Assembly (NCBI RefSeq): GCF_900109945.1
Contig: NZ_FOBX01000010.1
Coordinates: 186,001 to 250,000, forward strand
Origin: Bradyrhizobium sp. OK095
GTDB taxonomy: Bacteria > Pseudomonadota > Alphaproteobacteria > Rhizobiales > Xanthobacteraceae
Direction: 5' to 3'
DNA length: 64,000 bases
A program made the translations under genes and the position numbers. Shown here piece by piece: positions 62,799-64,000 of the stretch. The notes under the pieces were generated by a model that was not told the origin of the DNA, did no database searches, and saw only the letters and a program-made list of their open reading frames with translations. The first letter of the stretch is position 1. Each line of letters begins with the position of its first letter.

Positions 62799-62816
62799 CT
62801 GTAACAAAACTGTCAT
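62799..62816 (+). promoter_or_regulatory. PHO box (PhoB-binding site)
   Basis: CTGTAAC-AAAA-CTGTCAT: two 7-base direct repeats, 11 bases apart, the second perfect to the PHO consensus CTGTCAT and the first 5 of 7. It lies about 70 bases before the ATG of the phosphodiesterase, well placed for PhoB activation under phosphate limitation. Confidence 0.7.
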
Positions 62817-62886
62817 GCAGCAAAACTAAACGGAGGCGGGGGCCGCGGACGCGGCCATTGCCGCCTCACCGCAGGAGAGAGACTTG

Positions 62887-64000
62887 ATGCGCCGTTCACT
62901 GGTGTTGCTGTCAGCCGGACTGACAGTGCTGTCCACCGGACTTGCTTCCGCAGAGAATAACACGCCCCGTAACCTGATCCTGTTCATTCCGGATGGCCTG
63001 CGCGCGCTGAAGGTGACGCCGGAGACGGCTCCCGCGATGGCCGAGGTTCGCGACAAGGGCGTCAATTTCAAGAACTCGCACTCCCTCTTCCCGACCTTCA
63101 CCATGGCCAACGGCTCGGCGATGTCGACCGGCCATTATCTCGGCGACACCGGCGTGTTCTCCAACACGATCTGGACCAACTACACGTCGGTCCCCGCCGG
63201 CGACACCGTGGTCCCCTTCATCGAGAACGACGCCGTGCTCGGCGACATCGACGAGCATTTCAAGGGCGACTATCTCAACGAAGAGACCGTTTTGAAGATG
63301 GCCCGCGACAAGGGGCTGAGCACCGCGGCGATCGGCAAGGTCGGCCCGACCTATCAGTTCGACCATACCGACAAGCCCGAGAAACCCGGTCTGCATTCGG
63401 TCGTGTTCGACGACTCCACCGGCGGCAAGAACGGCGTAGCCCTGTCGGACGAGGTGAAGGCCGCGCTGACCAAGGCCGGCCTGCCCCTCGCCACGCCGCC
63501 GCGCGGCGACAACTCCAAGGCGGGTGATGCCAAGACGCCCGGCACCATTGTCGCCAACGTCGTACAGCAGGCCTATTTCGCCGACGTCGCCGCCAAGGTC
63601 GTGTTGCCGATGTTCAAGGCGCGCAACAAGCCGTTCGTGCTGGTGTTCTGGTCGCGCGACCCTGATGGCACCCAGCATAACCAGGGCGACAGCCTCAACC
63701 AGATCAAGCCGGGCATCAACGGCCCGAGCACGATGGCGAGCATCAAGAACGTCGACAACAACCTCGCCCAGCTCCGCAAGGCGCTGGACGAGCTTGGGCT
63801 TTCCGCCAACACCAACATCATGGTCCAGGCCGACCACGGCTTCTCGACCATCTCCAAGGAGAGCAAGACCAGCCCCTCGGCGAAGGTCAGCTATGACGAC
63901 ACGCCGGCGGACTTCCTGCCGATGGGCTTTTTGGCAATCGACCTCGCCAAGGCGCTCGATCTTCCGCTGTTCGATCCCAACGACAAGAACGCGAAGGTCG
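62887..64000 (+). CDS. Alkaline phosphatase/nucleotide pyrophosphatase superfamily protein, N-terminal part (runs off right edge)
   Basis: 371 codons visible without a stop. The ATG follows GCAGGAGAGAGACTTG. Signal peptide MRRSLVLLSAGLTVLSTGLASA. Then ILFIPDGLRA (metal Asp), SLFPTFTMANGSAMSTGHY (nucleophile Thr), FWSRDPDGTQHNQGD and MVQADHGFSTIS, the metal-binding set of the NPP/phosphodiesterase family. It would release phosphate from organic esters or nucleotides in the periplasm. The upstream PHO box supports a phosphate-scavenging role. Confidence 0.9.
   Translation, partial: MRRSLVLLSAGLTVLSTGLASAENNTPRNLILFIPDGLRALKVTPETAPAMAEVRDKGVNFKNSHSLFPTFTMANGSAMSTGHYLGDTGVFSNTIWTNYTSVPAGDTVVPFIENDAVLGDIDEHFKGDYLNEETVLKMARDKGLSTAAIGKVGPTYQFDHTDKPEKPGLHSVVFDDSTGGKNGVALSDEVKAALTKAGLPLATPPRGDNSKAGDAKTPGTIVANVVQQAYFADVAAKVVLPMFKARNKPFVLVFWSRDPDGTQHNQGDSLNQIKPGINGPSTMASIKNVDNNLAQLRKALDELGLSANTNIMVQADHGFSTISKESKTSPSAKVSYDDTPADFLPMGFLAIDLAKALDLPLFDPNDKNAKV

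Overview
The window reads as chromosomal DNA of a Bradyrhizobium-type alphaproteobacterium (Nitrobacteraceae). This is inferred from GC-rich, densely packed genes with strong G/C third-position bias, from families typical of soil Rhizobiales (Omp25/RopB-type barrels, many orphan regulators, hybrid PAS kinases, aromatic and sugar-acid catabolism), and from several intergenic repeat types I know from Bradyrhizobium genomes. I see no rRNA operon, integrase, transposase, prophage, conjugation or CRISPR signal. There is one tRNA, Leu(GAG).

Layout. 1-11.9 kb: housekeeping and envelope genes, mostly minus strand (DUF1489, YidB-like, glutathione transferase, DUF599, alpha/beta hydrolase, TonB-like protein, aldo/keto reductase, Xre regulator, MgtE), then two tandem plus-strand polysaccharide deacetylases. 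11.9-17.2 kb: an orphan ABC binding protein, a divergent DJ-1 protein/GlxA-type AraC regulator pair, a class-3 lipase, and a Phd/VapC toxin-antitoxin pair with its own palindromic operator. 17.4-23.8 kb: tRNA-Leu, orphan FliN, LipB, a stand-alone DnaB-like ATPase, a tautomerase/LysR divergon, and a GbsR/MarR-DUF4166-membrane-SDR operon. 23.9-32.7 kb: two paralogous orphan hybrid PAS histidine kinases flanking acylphosphatase, oxaloacetate-decarboxylase-like protein, propionyl-CoA carboxylase alpha and a zinc metallopeptidase. 32.9-36.4 kb: transporters (EamA, MFS, ArsB/SLC13-like). 36.4-41.8 kb: a sugar-acid catabolic locus (MFS importer, GntR regulator, enolase-superfamily dehydratase, IdnO-like and IdnD-like dehydrogenases). 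41.8-44.9 kb: a duplicated-domain DUF3280-type periplasmic protein divergent from a NarL-type two-component system. 44.9-51.6 kb: an aromatic ring-cleavage locus (extradiol dioxygenase, IclR, TetR, FAD hydroxylase, fumarylacetoacetase-family hydrolase, ABC binding protein). 51.6-64 kb: a polytopic membrane protein, an ArsR/AHSA1 pair, a tandem double-barrel outer-membrane protein, a class-C serine hydrolase, a second Omp25-type porin, an SDR with a degenerate active site, a GNAT, a small repeat-rich region, and the start of a PhoB-box-preceded phosphodiesterase cut by the right edge.

The two best-defined working units are the sugar-acid locus (import, dehydration and two oxidoreductases behind a GntR operator) and the aromatic locus (uptake, hydroxylation, meta-cleavage and C-C hydrolysis under IclR/TetR control). 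Their substrates cannot be read from sequence. No single locus is convincingly a new type of system. The least explained items are the DUF3280-type protein with its sensor kinase, the stand-alone DnaB-like ATPase, the double-barrel outer-membrane protein and the active-site-less SDR.
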